DNA of 64,000 bases from Litchfieldia sinesaloumensis (GCF_900156865.1 NZ_LT732529.1:3880001-3944000), one strand, 5' to 3'. Numbered from the stretch's first letter, positions 1 to 9,175 are shown. The notes: a model not told the origin generated them from the letters alone. Translations and numbers: made by a program.

Positions 1-81
1 CCGCAACCAAAAAAACTATTGACCTTATTATGTTGTTATTGTAAAATAGTTTTTGTTGCTAATTGGAATACATAGTAAGTT

Positions 82-157
82 GGTCCCGTGGTGTAGCGGT
101 TAACATGCCTGCCTGTCACGCAGGAGATCGCCGGTTCGATCCCGGTCGGGACCGCCA
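82..157 (+). tRNA. tRNA-Asp (GTC) with encoded CCA
   Basis: The 76-nt cloverleaf has a GGTCCCG/CGGGACC acceptor stem, and G discriminator followed by genomic CCA at 155-157. The anticodon stem CCTGC/GCAGG encloses a seven-base loop with GTC, and the T-arm carries GGTTCGATCCC. It is a complete, standard aspartate tRNA. Confidence 0.97.
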
Positions 158-171
158 TATTTTTCAAACAC

Positions 172-198
172 ACGAAACGATGGGGTTTCGTTTTTTTT
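172..198 (+). terminator. Terminator after tRNA-Asp
   Basis: The inverted repeat CGAAAC (173-178) / GTTTCG (185-190) is followed by eight T residues. It lies 15 nt after the tRNA and should end its transcript. Confidence 0.8.
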
Positions 199-536
199 AT
201 GCTTATGTATATTTAGGTAAAGTAAACCATGGTCATGATGCTGTGGTTTTTTATATGAAAGACCGACGAAAGAAGCTGAAATTTTAATAATAAAATGTCC
301 TTCATCAGGGTTATGAAAGACAGAAAGAAGCCGGAACCTCGATGAAAAGTCCTTCGTCACGTTTATCTAACCACTTATCTCCACACTCATAGCCAAGATT
401 CCCTCATTGAATATCTTTTTTTGCTGATTTTGTTGAAATACGGTAAACTTATACTATTGTAATGGAAGTCCTTAGGCGTTGACCTAGGGCTTTTTTTCAC
501 TAAATTAATTTACTATTTTGTTGCAACTATTTTGAG
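199..536. other. Gap between tRNA-Asp and thiL, with one terminator-like hairpin
   Basis: No convincing gene is present. The only clear signal is a hairpin at 466-497, AAGTCCTTAGG pairing with CCTAGGGCTTT and ending in a T run, just before thiL. A TATACT at 450-455 could be a -10 element, but I see no well-spaced -35 box. Confidence 0.5.
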
Positions 537-545
537 GTGACTTTG

Positions 546-1538
546 ATGGCTTTACAGGATGAATTTCGCTTTATTAACCAAATCAAGCCGAAGAAGGTAT
601 CTAGGTCCGGTTTAATTGCTGGAATTGGTGACGATGCTGCTCTATTCCGTCCTTCTGTTGGTATGGAACAAATTATTTGTATGGATACGATGGTGGAGGG
701 GGTTCATTTTACTTCCGCAACAATGAGTCCCTATCAAATTGGCTATAAGGCGTTAGCTGTTAATATTAGTGATATAGCAGCAATGGGTGGAATTCCGACC
801 TATTATCTAGTTTCAATTGCGATTCCTAAGGAATGGAATGAGACAGATTTGTTATCAATTTATGAAGGTATGGCAATGCTAGCAGATAAATACCATATGG
901 ATTTGATCGGTGGCGATACTGTTTCAATTGCTAACACACTAGTGATAACAGTCACCGTGATGGGTGAGGTAGAGAAAGGAAAGCATCTATTGCGTAGTCA
1001 AGCCCTACCTGGGGATATTGTTTTTGTATCGGGTACAATAGGTGATTCAGCAGCCGGTTTGAATGTATTATTACATAAAGGTACAGAGAGTTCCCACACG
1101 GAGGTAGAAAAAGCCCTTATCCGTAAACATCAATATCCAACACCTAGAGTTGGAGTGGGGAGACTGTTATCTACTTTAAAAAGGGTTTCTTTAAATGATA
1201 TAAGTGATGGGTTAGCAAGCGAAACTAATGAAATTGCAAGGGCAAGTGATGTATCCCTCATACTAGATGAAGATAAAATTCCTTTAAGTGGAGAAATTCA
1301 GAAGCAGTATAAAAATCAAGCTCTGGAGTTCGCGCTTTATGGTGGAGAAGATTTTGAGTTAGTCGGTACAGTGGCTGCTTCAGAATGGGATAATCTACAG
1401 AAAGTGGCAAAATCGTATGGTTATCTGATTTCAAAGATAGGTACTGTTAAGGAAGGAAGTTCATCAGTATTATTAAACCGTAATGGAGAATTGCAGAAGC
1501 TAGAGATGAAGGGATACAATCATTTTAAACATAATTAG
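546..1538 (+). CDS. thiL: Thiamine-monophosphate kinase
   Basis: ThiL phosphorylates thiamine monophosphate to thiamine diphosphate with ATP, the last step of the pathway, in the cytoplasm. The 330-residue product has the PurM/SelD-like fold signatures: an N-terminal GIGDDAAL metal/ATP-binding motif, MDTMVEGVHF, the AVNISDIAAMGG helix, LIGGDT, and a C-terminal DISDGLASE and YGGEDFELVG. I chose ATG 546 because GAGGTG at 534-539 is well spaced for it; an upstream in-frame GTG at 537 overlaps that site. It heads the run thiL-tsaE-tsaB-rimI-tsaD found in the same order in B. subtilis (ydiA to ydiE). A second thiamine gene, thiC, lies about 36 kb downstream. Confidence 0.95.
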   Translation: MALQDEFRFINQIKPKKVSRSGLIAGIGDDAALFRPSVGMEQIICMDTMVEGVHFTSATMSPYQIGYKALAVNISDIAAMGGIPTYYLVSIAIPKEWNETDLLSIYEGMAMLADKYHMDLIGGDTVSIANTLVITVTVMGEVEKGKHLLRSQALPGDIVFVSGTIGDSAAGLNVLLHKGTESSHTEVEKALIRKHQYPTPRVGVGRLLSTLKRVSLNDISDGLASETNEIARASDVSLILDEDKIPLSGEIQKQYKNQALEFALYGGEDFELVGTVAASEWDNLQKVAKSYGYLISKIGTVKEGSSSVLLNRNGELQKLEMKGYNHFKHN

Positions 1539-1579
1539 AATAAATGCGCGTGACGTATTTGTTGAAGTAGGTGGAGTGT

Positions 1580-2038
1580 ATGGAAAAATATGAGTTCGTG
1601 ACAAATACACCCGATGAAACCGGGAGTTTTTCATATCGCTTGGCCCAAAGGCTATCACCTGGTGATGTAATAACTCTTGAAGGTGATTTAGGGGCAGGAA
1701 AAACGACTTTTACAAAAGGACTAGCAAAGGGATTAGGCATTACTAGAACAGTAAACAGTCCAACATTTACAATTATTAAGGAGTACAAGGGAAGTCTTCC
1801 ATTGTATCATATGGATGTATACCGTTTGGAGCATAGTGATGAAGATTTAGGTTTTGATGAGTATTTTAATGGCGAGGGTGTGACGGTTGTTGAGTGGGCT
1901 CATCTCATCAAAGATCAATTGCCGCAGGATCGACTTACTATTAAAATCGAGCATCAAGGAGATATGAAACGTAAGATTACCGTGACACCGATAGGGGAAA
2001 GGTATCAACATTTATGTGAGGAGTTATTTAGCGAATGA
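1580..2038 (+). CDS. tsaE: tRNA t6A biosynthesis ATPase TsaE
   Basis: TsaE is the small ATPase of the complex that makes N6-threonylcarbamoyl-adenosine at position 37 of ANN-decoding tRNAs. It drives turnover of the TsaB-TsaD complex. The 152-residue protein shows a P-loop GDLGAGKTTFTKGL near residues 37-50, the NSPTFTI segment, YHMDVYRL and a VVEWAH segment, all typical of the family. ATG 1580 follows an AGGTGGAG ribosome site; an in-frame GTG lies 9 nt upstream. Its end overlaps the tsaB start by 4 nt, indicating translational coupling. Confidence 0.95.
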   Translation: MEKYEFVTNTPDETGSFSYRLAQRLSPGDVITLEGDLGAGKTTFTKGLAKGLGITRTVNSPTFTIIKEYKGSLPLYHMDVYRLEHSDEDLGFDEYFNGEGVTVVEWAHLIKDQLPQDRLTIKIEHQGDMKRKITVTPIGERYQHLCEELFSE

Positions 2039-2727
2039 GAGTGTTAGCTATAGATACATCCAATTTTGTATTGGGAATTGCAATTGTTGAGGAAGAAAAG
2101 GTAATTGGTGAAGTTGTTACAAACTTACAAAAAAACCATTCTGTACGGGTGATGCCTGCAATAGAACAATTAATGAAGGAATGTGGTGTAAAGCCAAAAG
2201 AACTCGACAGAATTGTAGTAGCAATGGGGCCTGGCTCTTATACGGGAGTGAGAATCGGAGTAACAATTGCAAAGACGTTGGCCTGGTCATTACAAATTCC
2301 GTTAGTAGGTGTTTCAAGTTTAGAAGTGGTTGCAGCGAACGGTAGACATTTTAATGGGTATATTTCTCCGATATTTGACGCTAGACGGGGACAAGTGTAC
2401 ACAGGGCTATATGAGTTTGTGGGACAGACGCTGACATGTGTTGAGGAAGATAAAATTATTTTATTATCAGATTGGTTAGGAGAGCTGGAAAAGAGAGCAA
2501 AACCAGCACTTTTTATTGGGAATGATTTAGTTATCCACAAGGAACAAATAGAAACAGATTTAAAGCAATTCGCATATGTTGCACCATATACAGATTGGAA
2601 TCCAAGACCAAGTGAATTAGCCATAATAGGGATGGAGAAAGCGCCTGTTGATGTTCATACATTTGTGCCAAATTATATACGTTTGGCAGAGGCGGAGGCG
2701 AATTGGTTAGGGAAGAGGCAGGGTTAA
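2035..2727 (+). CDS. tsaB: tRNA t6A complex subunit TsaB
   Basis: TsaB is the non-catalytic ASKHA-fold partner that dimerises with TsaD in t6A synthesis. The 230-residue protein begins with the family signature LAIDTSNFVLGIA and carries GPGSYTGVRIGVTIAKTLA near residues 67-85, followed by VSSLEVVA. It has the usual length. It overlaps tsaE by 4 nt and is followed after 2 nt by rimI, in the same order as ydiC in B. subtilis. Confidence 0.95.
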   Translation: MRVLAIDTSNFVLGIAIVEEEKVIGEVVTNLQKNHSVRVMPAIEQLMKECGVKPKELDRIVVAMGPGSYTGVRIGVTIAKTLAWSLQIPLVGVSSLEVVAANGRHFNGYISPIFDARRGQVYTGLYEFVGQTLTCVEEDKIILLSDWLGELEKRAKPALFIGNDLVIHKEQIETDLKQFAYVAPYTDWNPRPSELAIIGMEKAPVDVHTFVPNYIRLAEAEANWLGKRQG

Positions 2728-2729
2728 AC

Positions 2730-3197
2730 ATGGAAGATATCATCAATCAACAAATTTTGTTTCGCTTTATGACATTAGATGATCTGGATGGTGTCATGAA
2801 GGTTGAGAAGTCAGCATTTACAATCCCATGGAAGAGGGAAGCTTTTTATAATGAGCTTGTTCATAATCAATTTGCAAAGTATATCGTAATGACCGATAAT
2901 GGCCAAGTAATCGGATATTGTGGCATGTGGCTTATTATGGACGAAGCCCACATTACCAATATTGCGGTATTACCGGAATATAGAGGCAGGAAGTTAGGGG
3001 AGGCCCTACTTATGCAGGCGAAATTGTTAGCCATGCAGCATCAGGCGTCTACAATGACCCTTGAGGTAAGAGTATCAAATCTTGTTGCACAAAATCTTTA
3101 TAAAAAGTTAGGATTTAAACCAGGTGGGATTCGAAAAAACTATTATACGGATAATAATGAAGATGCGTTAGTAATGTGGGTGAATTTTAATGAGTGA
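2730..3197 (+). CDS. rimI: Ribosomal protein S18 alanine N-acetyltransferase
   Basis: This GNAT-family acetyltransferase is predicted to acetylate the N-terminal alanine of ribosomal protein S18. The 155-residue protein contains [20 protein letters not shown], the acetyl-CoA pyrophosphate-binding motif A, then [19 protein letters not shown] and IRKNYY near the C-terminus, all RimI hallmarks. I start it at ATG 2730, after an AGAGGCAGGG ribosome site; an upstream in-frame TTG at 2703 lies inside tsaB. The substrate is inferred from homology and from the t6A gene context. Confidence 0.9.
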   Translation: MEDIINQQILFRFMTLDDLDGVMKVEKSAFTIPWKREAFYNELVHNQFAKYIVMTDNGQVIGYCGMWLIMDEAHITNIAVLPEYRGRKLGEALLMQAKLLAMQHQASTMTLEVRVSNLVAQNLYKKLGFKPGGIRKNYYTDNNEDALVMWVNFNE

Positions 3198-4206
3198 TAA
3201 TCAAATAATTATGGGAATTGAAACAAGCTGTGATGAAACGGCTGTATCAATAGTACGAAATGGAAGAGAGATTCTATCAAATGTAGTAGCATCTCAAATA
3301 GAAAGTCATAAACGTTTCGGAGGTGTAGTTCCAGAAATAGCATCAAGACACCATGTTGAGGCTATTACACTTGTGATTGAAGAAGCGTTGAGTAAGGCGG
3401 AGATGACGTTTGATGATATAGATGGAATTGCAGTAACTGAGGGTCCAGGATTAGTAGGAGCATTGCTAATTGGGGTCAATGCTGCAAAAGCAGTCGCATT
3501 TGCCCACGATATTCCCCTTCTAGGTGTTCATCATATTGCTGGTCATATTTATGCTAATCGATTGGTCAAAGAGCTAGAGTTTCCTTTATTGGCCTTAGTT
3601 GTTTCCGGAGGTCATACTGAGCTTGTTTATTTGGAAGAGCATGCCTCCTTTAAGGTGATTGGGGAGACAAGAGATGATGCTGCAGGTGAGGCTTATGATA
3701 AAGTGGCGAGAACACTAAACCTACCTTACCCAGGTGGTCCACATATTGATCGCCTTGCACATGAGGGGACGGCTACGATTGATTTACCAAGGGCATGGCT
3801 GGAAGAAGATTCATACGATTTTAGTTTTAGTGGATTAAAATCTGCTGTTATCAATACTCTTCATAATGCTGAGCAGCGAGGCGAAACAATTGATCCGAAA
3901 AACTTAGCCGCTAGTTTTCAAGAAAGTGTTATTGATGTGTTAGTAACCAAGACCGTTAAGGCTACTAGAGAATATAAGGTTAAACAAGTAGTACTAGCGG
4001 GTGGGGTTGCAGCTAATAAGGGGCTTAGAGAAGCACTAGAGAAATCATTTACGGAAATACCAGATGTCAACTTAATTATACCACCACTTTCGCTATGTAC
4101 GGATAATGCAGCTATGATTGCAGCGGTTGGAAGTGTATTGTTTGAAAAAGGAGCGCGTTCTTCTTATGCGCTTAATGCGAATCCAGGTTTAGATATTGAA
4201 TTATAA
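3190..4206 (+). CDS. tsaD: tRNA N6-adenosine threonylcarbamoyltransferase
   Basis: TsaD transfers the threonylcarbamoyl group from threonylcarbamoyl-AMP to A37 of tRNA. The 338-residue protein has the ASKHA signature [12 protein letters not shown] at residues 9-20, the metal ligands in HHIAGH near residues 114-119, VSGGHTELV, the GEAYDKVAR loop, LPYPGGP, and C-terminal [12 protein letters not shown] and LCTDNAAM. The start overlaps the rimI end by 8 nt. It is the last gene of the t6A run. The intergenic region after it carries a cluster of DnaA boxes. Confidence 0.97.
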   Translation: MSDNQIIMGIETSCDETAVSIVRNGREILSNVVASQIESHKRFGGVVPEIASRHHVEAITLVIEEALSKAEMTFDDIDGIAVTEGPGLVGALLIGVNAAKAVAFAHDIPLLGVHHIAGHIYANRLVKELEFPLLALVVSGGHTELVYLEEHASFKVIGETRDDAAGEAYDKVARTLNLPYPGGPHIDRLAHEGTATIDLPRAWLEEDSYDFSFSGLKSAVINTLHNAEQRGETIDPKNLAASFQESVIDVLVTKTVKATREYKVKQVVLAGGVAANKGLREALEKSFTEIPDVNLIIPPLSLCTDNAAMIAAVGSVLFEKGARSSYALNANPGLDIEL

Positions 4207-4308
4207 TCAATATGGGTAAGTCACTTTGCATAAGCTTTTAATTACAAAATGTTGGTAAGCTAGTTCGCATAAAAAAACTTAGGTGATAAGGCTTACTTGA
4301 TAGTAGTA

Positions 4309-4337
4309 AAGTCCTCTTCTTGAATGAGGACTTTTTT
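4309..4337 (+). terminator. Terminator of the thiL-tsaD run
   Basis: AGTCCTC (4310-4316) pairs with GAGGACT (4326-4332), followed by a T run. It lies 100 nt after tsaD. Two imperfect direct repeats, GGTAAG...GCATAA, lie between 4213 and 4272; I assign them no function. Confidence 0.8.
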
Positions 4338-4346
4338 GTTGATAAA

Positions 4347-4587
4347 TAATCCACAATACTGTGGATATTGTGAGTAACTTATTTGAGTTCCCGAAATATA
4401 TACAATGTATGCGTGGACATTTTTTGTGGATAACTATGTTATAACTGTGGACACTGTGGATAATTTGGTGTATAACTTAATATTTTGTGGAAAAGGTGTA
4501 AAAAAAATCCCCATTTCACCTTTTGGTTTGATGGGGATATCTTAATTTGTGGATAGTCAATTAGTTTTAGTTCATTTGTTATCCACT
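4347..4587. promoter_or_regulatory. DnaA-box cluster downstream of tsaD
   Basis: The consensus box is TTATCCACA, or TGTGGATAA on the other strand. Exact copies lie at 4425-4433 and 4455-4463. One-mismatch copies lie at 4347-4355, 4360-4368, 4486-4494, 4548-4556 and 4579-4587. Seven boxes in 240 bp is far above chance. From memory, the B. subtilis tsaD (gcp) region is one of the few DnaA-box clusters outside oriC, so the cluster is probably conserved and may titrate DnaA. Confidence 0.75.
4500..4540 (-). terminator. Terminator of the ABC-F gene
   Basis: ATCCCCAT (4507-4514) pairs with ATGGGGAT (4531-4538). Read on the minus strand the stem is followed by seven U residues, as expected for the leftward gene ending at 4579. 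Confidence 0.8.
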
Positions 4588-6513
4588 GGTTTCATGGAGG
4601 GTTTCCCATTCTTCCATTAGTGCTTCAAGCTTTTCTGAGTTGGTTTCGTTCTCCTCATTAATACGTTGAACCTCTTCATGGTTTTGGTAGACCTCTGGGT
4701 CACATAACAACTGATCATTCTCTTCAATTTTTGCTTCAAGTGTTGAAATTTCGAGTTCGATCTCTTCAATTCTTCGTTTTCTTTGACGCTCTTTCTTTTT
4801 TATTTCCTTATCTTGTTCATAAGATGACTTTTCTTGGATTACTACACGTTTGTCGGGCATTTTCTCTTGAAGCTCAAGTCTCGCAAGTTCTTCCATTTCA
4901 AACTTCTTTTCAAGATAATAGTCGTAATCACCAAGGTATTCTGTAAGTCCATCTCTAGATAACTCAAATACTTTCGTTGCAATCCGATTAATAAAGTATC
5001 GGTCATGGGAAACAAAAAGGATAGTTCCTTGATAGTCAATTAGAGCATTCTCTAGGACTTCCTTGCTATCAAGGTCTAAGTGGTTAGTCGGTTCATCTAG
5101 AATAAGAAAGTTTGACTTTTCCATCATCAACTTAGCAAGGGCAAGCCTTGCCTTCTCACCGCCACTTAATGTAGAAACGATTTTTAACACATCGTCACCT
5201 GAAAATAGGAAATTCCCTAGAACGGTACGGATTTCTTTTTCCGGTTTAAGGGGATACTCATCCCATAATTCATTTAAAACTCGTTTATTTGAGTTTAAGT
5301 CTGCTTGTTGTTGATCATAGTAACCAATCGTTACATTTGATCCAAATCGTATCGTGCCATCAACATGTTCTAGTTTTTCGGTAATTGCTTTTAAAAGAGT
5401 TGACTTACCAATCCCGTTCGGTCCGACTAGTGCGATGCTGTCTTCACGATATATATTGAAATCAATGTTCTTAACAATTGGATGATCCTTTTCGTAGGAA
5501 ACCGAAATATCCCTTGCGCTTAGGACATCATTTCCACTTTGTCTTTCTATTTCAAATCGGAAAGAAGCTGATTTTTCATCACCTGAAGGTCTATCCATTA
5601 ACTCCATTCGTTCTAGTTGTTTACGTCTACTTTGAGCACGTTTAGTTGTAGATGCTCTTACAAGATTTTTGGCAATAAAATCCTTTAACTTTTCAACTTC
5701 ATCCTGTTGTTTTTCATACTGTTTGAGTTCCTGTTCATAGTTCTCAGCCTTTAATTTTAAGTAATTACTATAGTTTCCAACGTATCTTTTGCTTGTGTGT
5801 CTCGAAATTTCATATACTTGGTTGACGACCTTATCAAGGAAATAACGGTCATGGGACACAATTAATAGTGCACCTGGGTAACCTTGAAGGTATTGTTCAA
5901 GCCATGTGAGGGTGCTAATATCAAGATGGTTGGTTGGCTCGTCCAAGATTAATAAATCAGGCTTTGTAAGTAATAATTTACAAAGGGCGAGTCGTGTCTT
6001 TTGACCCCCACTTAAGCTAGATATTTTCGTTTGATAGTCATCTTCGGTAAAATTAAAACCATGTAAGATTGAACGTATATCAGCCTCATATTGATAACCG
6101 CCTTGTTCCTTGAAATCGACTTGAAGCTGATCATATTCCTCAAGCAATTTTTGATAGGAAGCTTGGTTTTCAAAAAGGGAGGGGTCACCCATTTTCACTT
6201 CAAGGGTTCTCAGGTGTTTTTCAAGCTTTTGTAGTGGTGCAAACACAGTTAGCATTTCTTCCCAGATAGTGAGAGTGGATTCAAGCCCTGTATCTTGTGC
6301 GAGGTAATCAATTGTCACACTTTTTGGCTTGATAATTTCACCGCCGTCATGAGACATCTGCCCAGATATTATTTTTAAAAGCGTTGACTTCCCAGCACCG
6401 TTACGGCCAACAATGGCAATACGATCACGGGTTTGTACTTCTAGTTTTATATTCGATAAAATAAGATCAGCAGCAAAGTATTTTTTGAGCTGATTTACTT
6501 GTAGTAAAATCAT
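4579..6513 (-). CDS. ydiF: ABC-F family ATP-binding protein, YdiF type
   Basis: ABC-F proteins have two ATP-binding cassettes and no membrane domain; they act on ribosomes, resolving stalls or protecting against antibiotics. The 644-residue protein has Walker A GRNGAGKST (about 36-44) and GPNGIGKST (about 365), signatures LSGGQ and LSGGE, and Walker B followed by DEPTNHLD in both halves. A charged interdomain linker lies at about 240-320, and a Lys/Glu-rich coiled coil fills about 560-640. The gene lies between tsaD and moaC, opposite to both, as ydiF does in B. subtilis. The sequence shows no sign of an acquired resistance subtype, so I treat it as a housekeeping translation factor. Confidence 0.9.
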   Translation of the reverse strand: MILLQVNQLKKYFAADLILSNIKLEVQTRDRIAIVGRNGAGKSTLLKIISGQMSHDGGEIIKPKSVTIDYLAQDTGLESTLTIWEEMLTVFAPLQKLEKHLRTLEVKMGDPSLFENQASYQKLLEEYDQLQVDFKEQGGYQYEADIRSILHGFNFTEDDYQTKISSLSGGQKTRLALCKLLLTKPDLLILDEPTNHLDISTLTWLEQYLQGYPGALLIVSHDRYFLDKVVNQVYEISRHTSKRYVGNYSNYLKLKAENYEQELKQYEKQQDEVEKLKDFIAKNLVRASTTKRAQSRRKQLERMELMDRPSGDEKSASFRFEIERQSGNDVLSARDISVSYEKDHPIVKNIDFNIYREDSIALVGPNGIGKSTLLKAITEKLEHVDGTIRFGSNVTIGYYDQQQADLNSNKRVLNELWDEYPLKPEKEIRTVLGNFLFSGDDVLKIVSTLSGGEKARLALAKLMMEKSNFLILDEPTNHLDLDSKEVLENALIDYQGTILFVSHDRYFINRIATKVFELSRDGLTEYLGDYDYYLEKKFEMEELARLELQEKMPDKRVVIQEKSSYEQDKEIKKKERQRKRRIEEIELEISTLEAKIEENDQLLCDPEVYQNHEEVQRINEENETNSEKLEALMEEWETLHETSG

Positions 6514-6635
6514 AGTATTTCACCTCTTGTTTCTATCATCAGTGTATCTCATATTATCGTTATAGAGCAACTGCAATGATATTGTTCACAGATGTAACAA
6601 AGACAGATATGTTAAAATAGTGTATAGTTTATGTG

Positions 6636-6785
6636 GATGTTCAAAAAGTCCGGTGAAAATGACACATCGAATTTCTACGTTGGCTTGCTTTTCCGTTGCT
6701 CACGTATTAACACCATACGTTCCGCTACTCAAAGCTTCGCCGCCTTGAACTTCTCGGTCCTTTTCATCCTCCTTTTTGAACTGCA
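6636..6785. repeat. Dispersed Bacillaceae-type intergenic repeat
   Basis: This segment of about 145 bp is closed by the inverted repeat GTTCAAAAAG (6640-6649) / CTTTTTGAAC (6772-6781). Inside are GC-richer stretches with partial palindromes. It has no coding frame and sits 20 bp before moaC. I recall similar segments scattered between genes in other Bacillaceae; that recollection cannot be tested here. It may place a hairpin in the moaC leader. Confidence 0.55.
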
Positions 6786-6803
6786 GTTTAGGGAGGGTTC
6801 GAT

Positions 6804-7295
6804 ATGACATCATTTACCCATTTTAATGAGCAGGGGCGGGCAAAGATGGTCGACATTACGGAAAAGTCAGACACTGTTCGTACCGCAATTGCTAAGACAA
6901 GTATTGTTGTTAATAAAATGATTTATGAGCAAATTGTAAATAATGAGGTTAGTAAGGGCGATGTTCTTGCTGTGTCACAGGTTGCAGGTATTATGGCAGC
7001 TAAAAAAACATCGGAGCTCATTCCGATGTGTCATCCATTGGCATTAAAGGGCGTTGATATTTCCTTTAGTTGGGCAGTTGGAGATGAATATGTTCTCCAT
7101 ATCTCTGTTTCAGTAAAAACGAAGGGTAGTACCGGTGTTGAAATGGAAGCACTTACGGCGGCCTCGGTTTGTGTGTTGACCGTATATGATATGTGTAAAG
7201 CAGTGGATAAAGGAATGGTTATTGGACCAACCTATTTAGAAGAAAAGACCGGTGGAAAAAACGGAGATTTTCATAGGGAATTGAAAGGCAAGTAG
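6804..7295 (+). CDS. moaC: Cyclic pyranopterin monophosphate synthase MoaC
   Basis: MoaC converts the 3',8-cyclo-GTP made by MoaA into cyclic pyranopterin monophosphate, the first stable intermediate of molybdenum cofactor synthesis. The 163-residue protein has the family motifs [16 protein letters not shown], the active-site [22 protein letters not shown] and [12 protein letters not shown] good ribosome site (AGGGAGGG) precedes ATG 6804. No other mo- gene is near, as in B. subtilis, where moaC (ydiG) also sits alone beside rex. Confidence 0.96.
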   Translation: MTSFTHFNEQGRAKMVDITEKSDTVRTAIAKTSIVVNKMIYEQIVNNEVSKGDVLAVSQVAGIMAAKKTSELIPMCHPLALKGVDISFSWAVGDEYVLHISVSVKTKGSTGVEMEALTAASVCVLTVYDMCKAVDKGMVIGPTYLEEKTGGKNGDFHRELKGK

Positions 7296-7308
7296 TGGGG
7301 GAATTAAC

Positions 7309-7950
7309 ATGAATCTAGAACAATCAAAAATACCACAAGCAACTGCCAAGAGGCTACCACTTTATTATCGCTTTTTGAAAAATTTGCATGCCTCAGGTAA
7401 ACAACGGGTGTCATCTGCAGAGTTGAGTGATGCTGTAAAGGTTGATTCAGCTACAATAAGGCGTGATTTTTCTTATTTTGGAGCATTAGGAAAAAAAGGG
7501 TATGGCTACAATGTCAATTATTTATTATCCTTTTTTAGTAAGACGCTTGATCAAGATGAGTTAACAAAAGTTGCACTTATTGGAGTGGGCAATCTAGGTA
7601 CAGCGTTTTTGCATTATAATTTTTCAAAAAATAATAATACAAAAATTGAGCTTGCGTTCGATGTGGATTATAATAAGGTAGGAAGTAGCATTGGTGGAGT
7701 TGAAGTACATCATTTAGATGATCTTGAAAAAGTATTGCCGGATGATGTTACTGTTGCAATTTTAACTGTTCCAGTTGGTGCTGCCCAAGGGATTACAGAT
7801 CGCTTAGTATCTAAAAGCATCAAAGGTATTTTAAATTTTACACCAGCCAGAATTAATGTACCTGAACATATTCGGGTTCATCATATTGATTTAGCTGTTG
7901 AATTACAAGCACTTGTTTATTTTTTAAAGCATTATTCGAACGAAGAATAG
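7309..7950 (+). CDS. rex: Redox-sensing transcriptional repressor Rex
   Basis: Rex represses fermentation and respiration genes when the NADH/NAD+ ratio is low; NADH binding releases it from DNA. The 213-residue protein has an N-terminal winged helix with [13 protein letters not shown] and [13 protein letters not shown], and a Rossmann domain with GVGNLGTAF near residues 93-101. It ends with the family's [10 protein letters not shown] and [13 protein letters not shown]. It starts 13 nt after moaC with a GGGGG ribosome site and is followed by the tat genes. Confidence 0.96.
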   Translation: MNLEQSKIPQATAKRLPLYYRFLKNLHASGKQRVSSAELSDAVKVDSATIRRDFSYFGALGKKGYGYNVNYLLSFFSKTLDQDELTKVALIGVGNLGTAFLHYNFSKNNNTKIELAFDVDYNKVGSSIGGVEVHHLDDLEKVLPDDVTVAILTVPVGAAQGITDRLVSKSIKGILNFTPARINVPEHIRVHHIDLAVELQALVYFLKHYSNEE

Positions 7951-7982
7951 AATTCATTTTATATTTGTAGGAGGTGACCTAA

Positions 7983-8174
7983 ATGGGAAGTCTAGGATTC
8001 GGTAGTATCTTTTTAATCGTGGTGGCGGCATTATTAATTTTCGGACCAAAGAAGTTGCCTGAACTTGGAAAGGCAGCAGGTAACACATTACGTGAATTTA
8101 AAAACGCAACAAAGGGCTTAGCAGATGACGACGATGATGATGTTAAAAAGAAAGAAACTCAAGATGTGAAGTAA
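7983..8174 (+). CDS. tatA: Twin-arginine translocase subunit TatA
   Basis: TatA forms the pore-like component of the Tat pathway that exports folded proteins. The 63-residue protein has a short N-terminal membrane helix beginning GSLGFGSIFLI, the FGPKKLPELGKA hinge and amphipathic helix, then an acidic tail with a run of aspartates. A perfect AGGAGGTGA site lies 6 nt before the ATG. With tatC after 7 nt it forms a minimal TatAC pair, corresponding to tatAy-tatCy of B. subtilis. Confidence 0.95.
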   Translation: MGSLGFGSIFLIVVAALLIFGPKKLPELGKAAGNTLREFKNATKGLADDDDDDVKKKETQDVK

Positions 8175-8181
8175 TGATAGG

Positions 8182-8940
8182 ATGAGTCACATGAACCAAA
8201 ACGAAATGTCCATCTTTGATCATATCGGTGAGCTGCGAAAACGACTGATCTATGTAGTCGTTTTCTTCTTCATAGTTGCTTTAGGAAGCTTTTTCCTTGC
8301 TGAGCCAGTAATTCTATATCTGCAAAATGCTGAGGAAGCTAAAGAGCTAACAATGAATGCTTTCCGTATGACAGATCCAATTAAGATTTATATGCAATTT
8401 GCGTTTATTATAGCGCTCGTTATCTCATCTCCTTTTTTACTGTATCAGCTGTGGGCATTTATAAGTCCAGGCTTGTATGAGAAGGAAAGAAAGGTAACTC
8501 TTAGTTATATCCCGATATCGGTATTTTTGTTTTTACTAGGTGTCTCCTTTTCCTATTTTATTTTGTTTCCCTTTGTCGTGAATTTCATGACAAGATTGGC
8601 GGAACGATTAGATATTAATCAGGTGATAGGGATTAACGAGTATTTTCAATTCTTATTGCAGCTAACATTGCCGTTTGGATTTTTGTTTCAGTTGCCGGTT
8701 ATTGTGATGTTCTTAACAAGATTGGGGATTGTAACGCCAATGTTTCTTTCGAAAATACGAAAGTATGCGTATTTTATCCTTTTGGTTATTGGAGGATTAA
8801 TCACACCTCCTGAGTTAATCTCGCATCTGATGGTTACCGTTCCATTATTTGGACTTTACGAAATTAGTATTCTTGTATCCAGAAGTGCGTATAGGAAAGT
8901 ATTAAAAGCTGAAATGCTAGCGGCTAATAGTATGGAATAA
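8182..8940 (+). CDS. tatC: Twin-arginine translocase subunit TatC
   Basis: TatC is the polytopic membrane receptor for twin-arginine signal peptides. The 252-residue protein has six predicted membrane helices. Its N-terminal HIGELRKRL motif, PFLLYQLWAFISPGLYEKER in the first cytoplasmic loop, and C-terminal ITPPELISHLMVTVPLFGLYE are diagnostic. An alternative ATG at 8191 is possible. It closes the rex-tat run before a shared bidirectional terminator. Confidence 0.96.
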   Translation: MSHMNQNEMSIFDHIGELRKRLIYVVVFFFIVALGSFFLAEPVILYLQNAEEAKELTMNAFRMTDPIKIYMQFAFIIALVISSPFLLYQLWAFISPGLYEKERKVTLSYIPISVFLFLLGVSFSYFILFPFVVNFMTRLAERLDINQVIGINEYFQFLLQLTLPFGFLFQLPVIVMFLTRLGIVTPMFLSKIRKYAYFILLVIGGLITPPELISHLMVTVPLFGLYEISILVSRSAYRKVLKAEMLAANSME

Positions 8941-8948
8941 GGGAATAA

Positions 8949-8978
8949 AAAATAACCTCTATTTGAGGTTATTTTTTT
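8949..8978. terminator. Bidirectional terminator between tatC and ydiK
   Basis: AAATAACCTC pairs with GAGGTTATTT, with a T run on the right and an A run on the left. It serves rightward tatC and leftward ydiK. Confidence 0.85.
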
Positions 8979-9172
8979 GTGACTTTTTTTATTTTATTAT
9001 GTAGGGCAAACATCCTGATTGCCATACCAAAGTCGAAGGTTGCGAAAAGTGCCAAAAGAATTGTGGAAAAATTCCAAACTGTCTCCGTTGCAAATCCGAT
9101 CGCCAAATAAGTAAATAGAGTGCCCATTAACACGTAAATGATGCCCATCGCAAAAGGTGAAGTTCTTCGCAT
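8969..9172 (-). CDS. ydiK: Small membrane protein, YdiK-like
   Basis: This 67-residue protein has two predicted membrane helices separated by a short turn and ends in a lysine-rich tail. Function is unknown. The call rests on size, topology and conserved position: B. subtilis has ydiK between tatCy and ydiL. It lies 3 nt after the ydiL gene on the same strand, so the two are probably cotranscribed. Confidence 0.8.
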   Translation of the reverse strand: MRRTSPFAMGIIYVLMGTLFTYLAIGFATETVWNFSTILLALFATFDFGMAIRMFALHNKIKKVTKK

Positions 9173-9175
9173 AAA

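Noticed and set aside
63-360. Small ORFs across tRNA-Asp
   Set aside because: They overlap the tRNA and its terminator and have no protein-like features.
4207-4590. The DnaA-box cluster as the chromosomal origin
   Set aside because: No dnaA, dnaN or other origin genes and no DnaA-trio/unwinding arrangement are near; the position after tsaD fits an accessory cluster.
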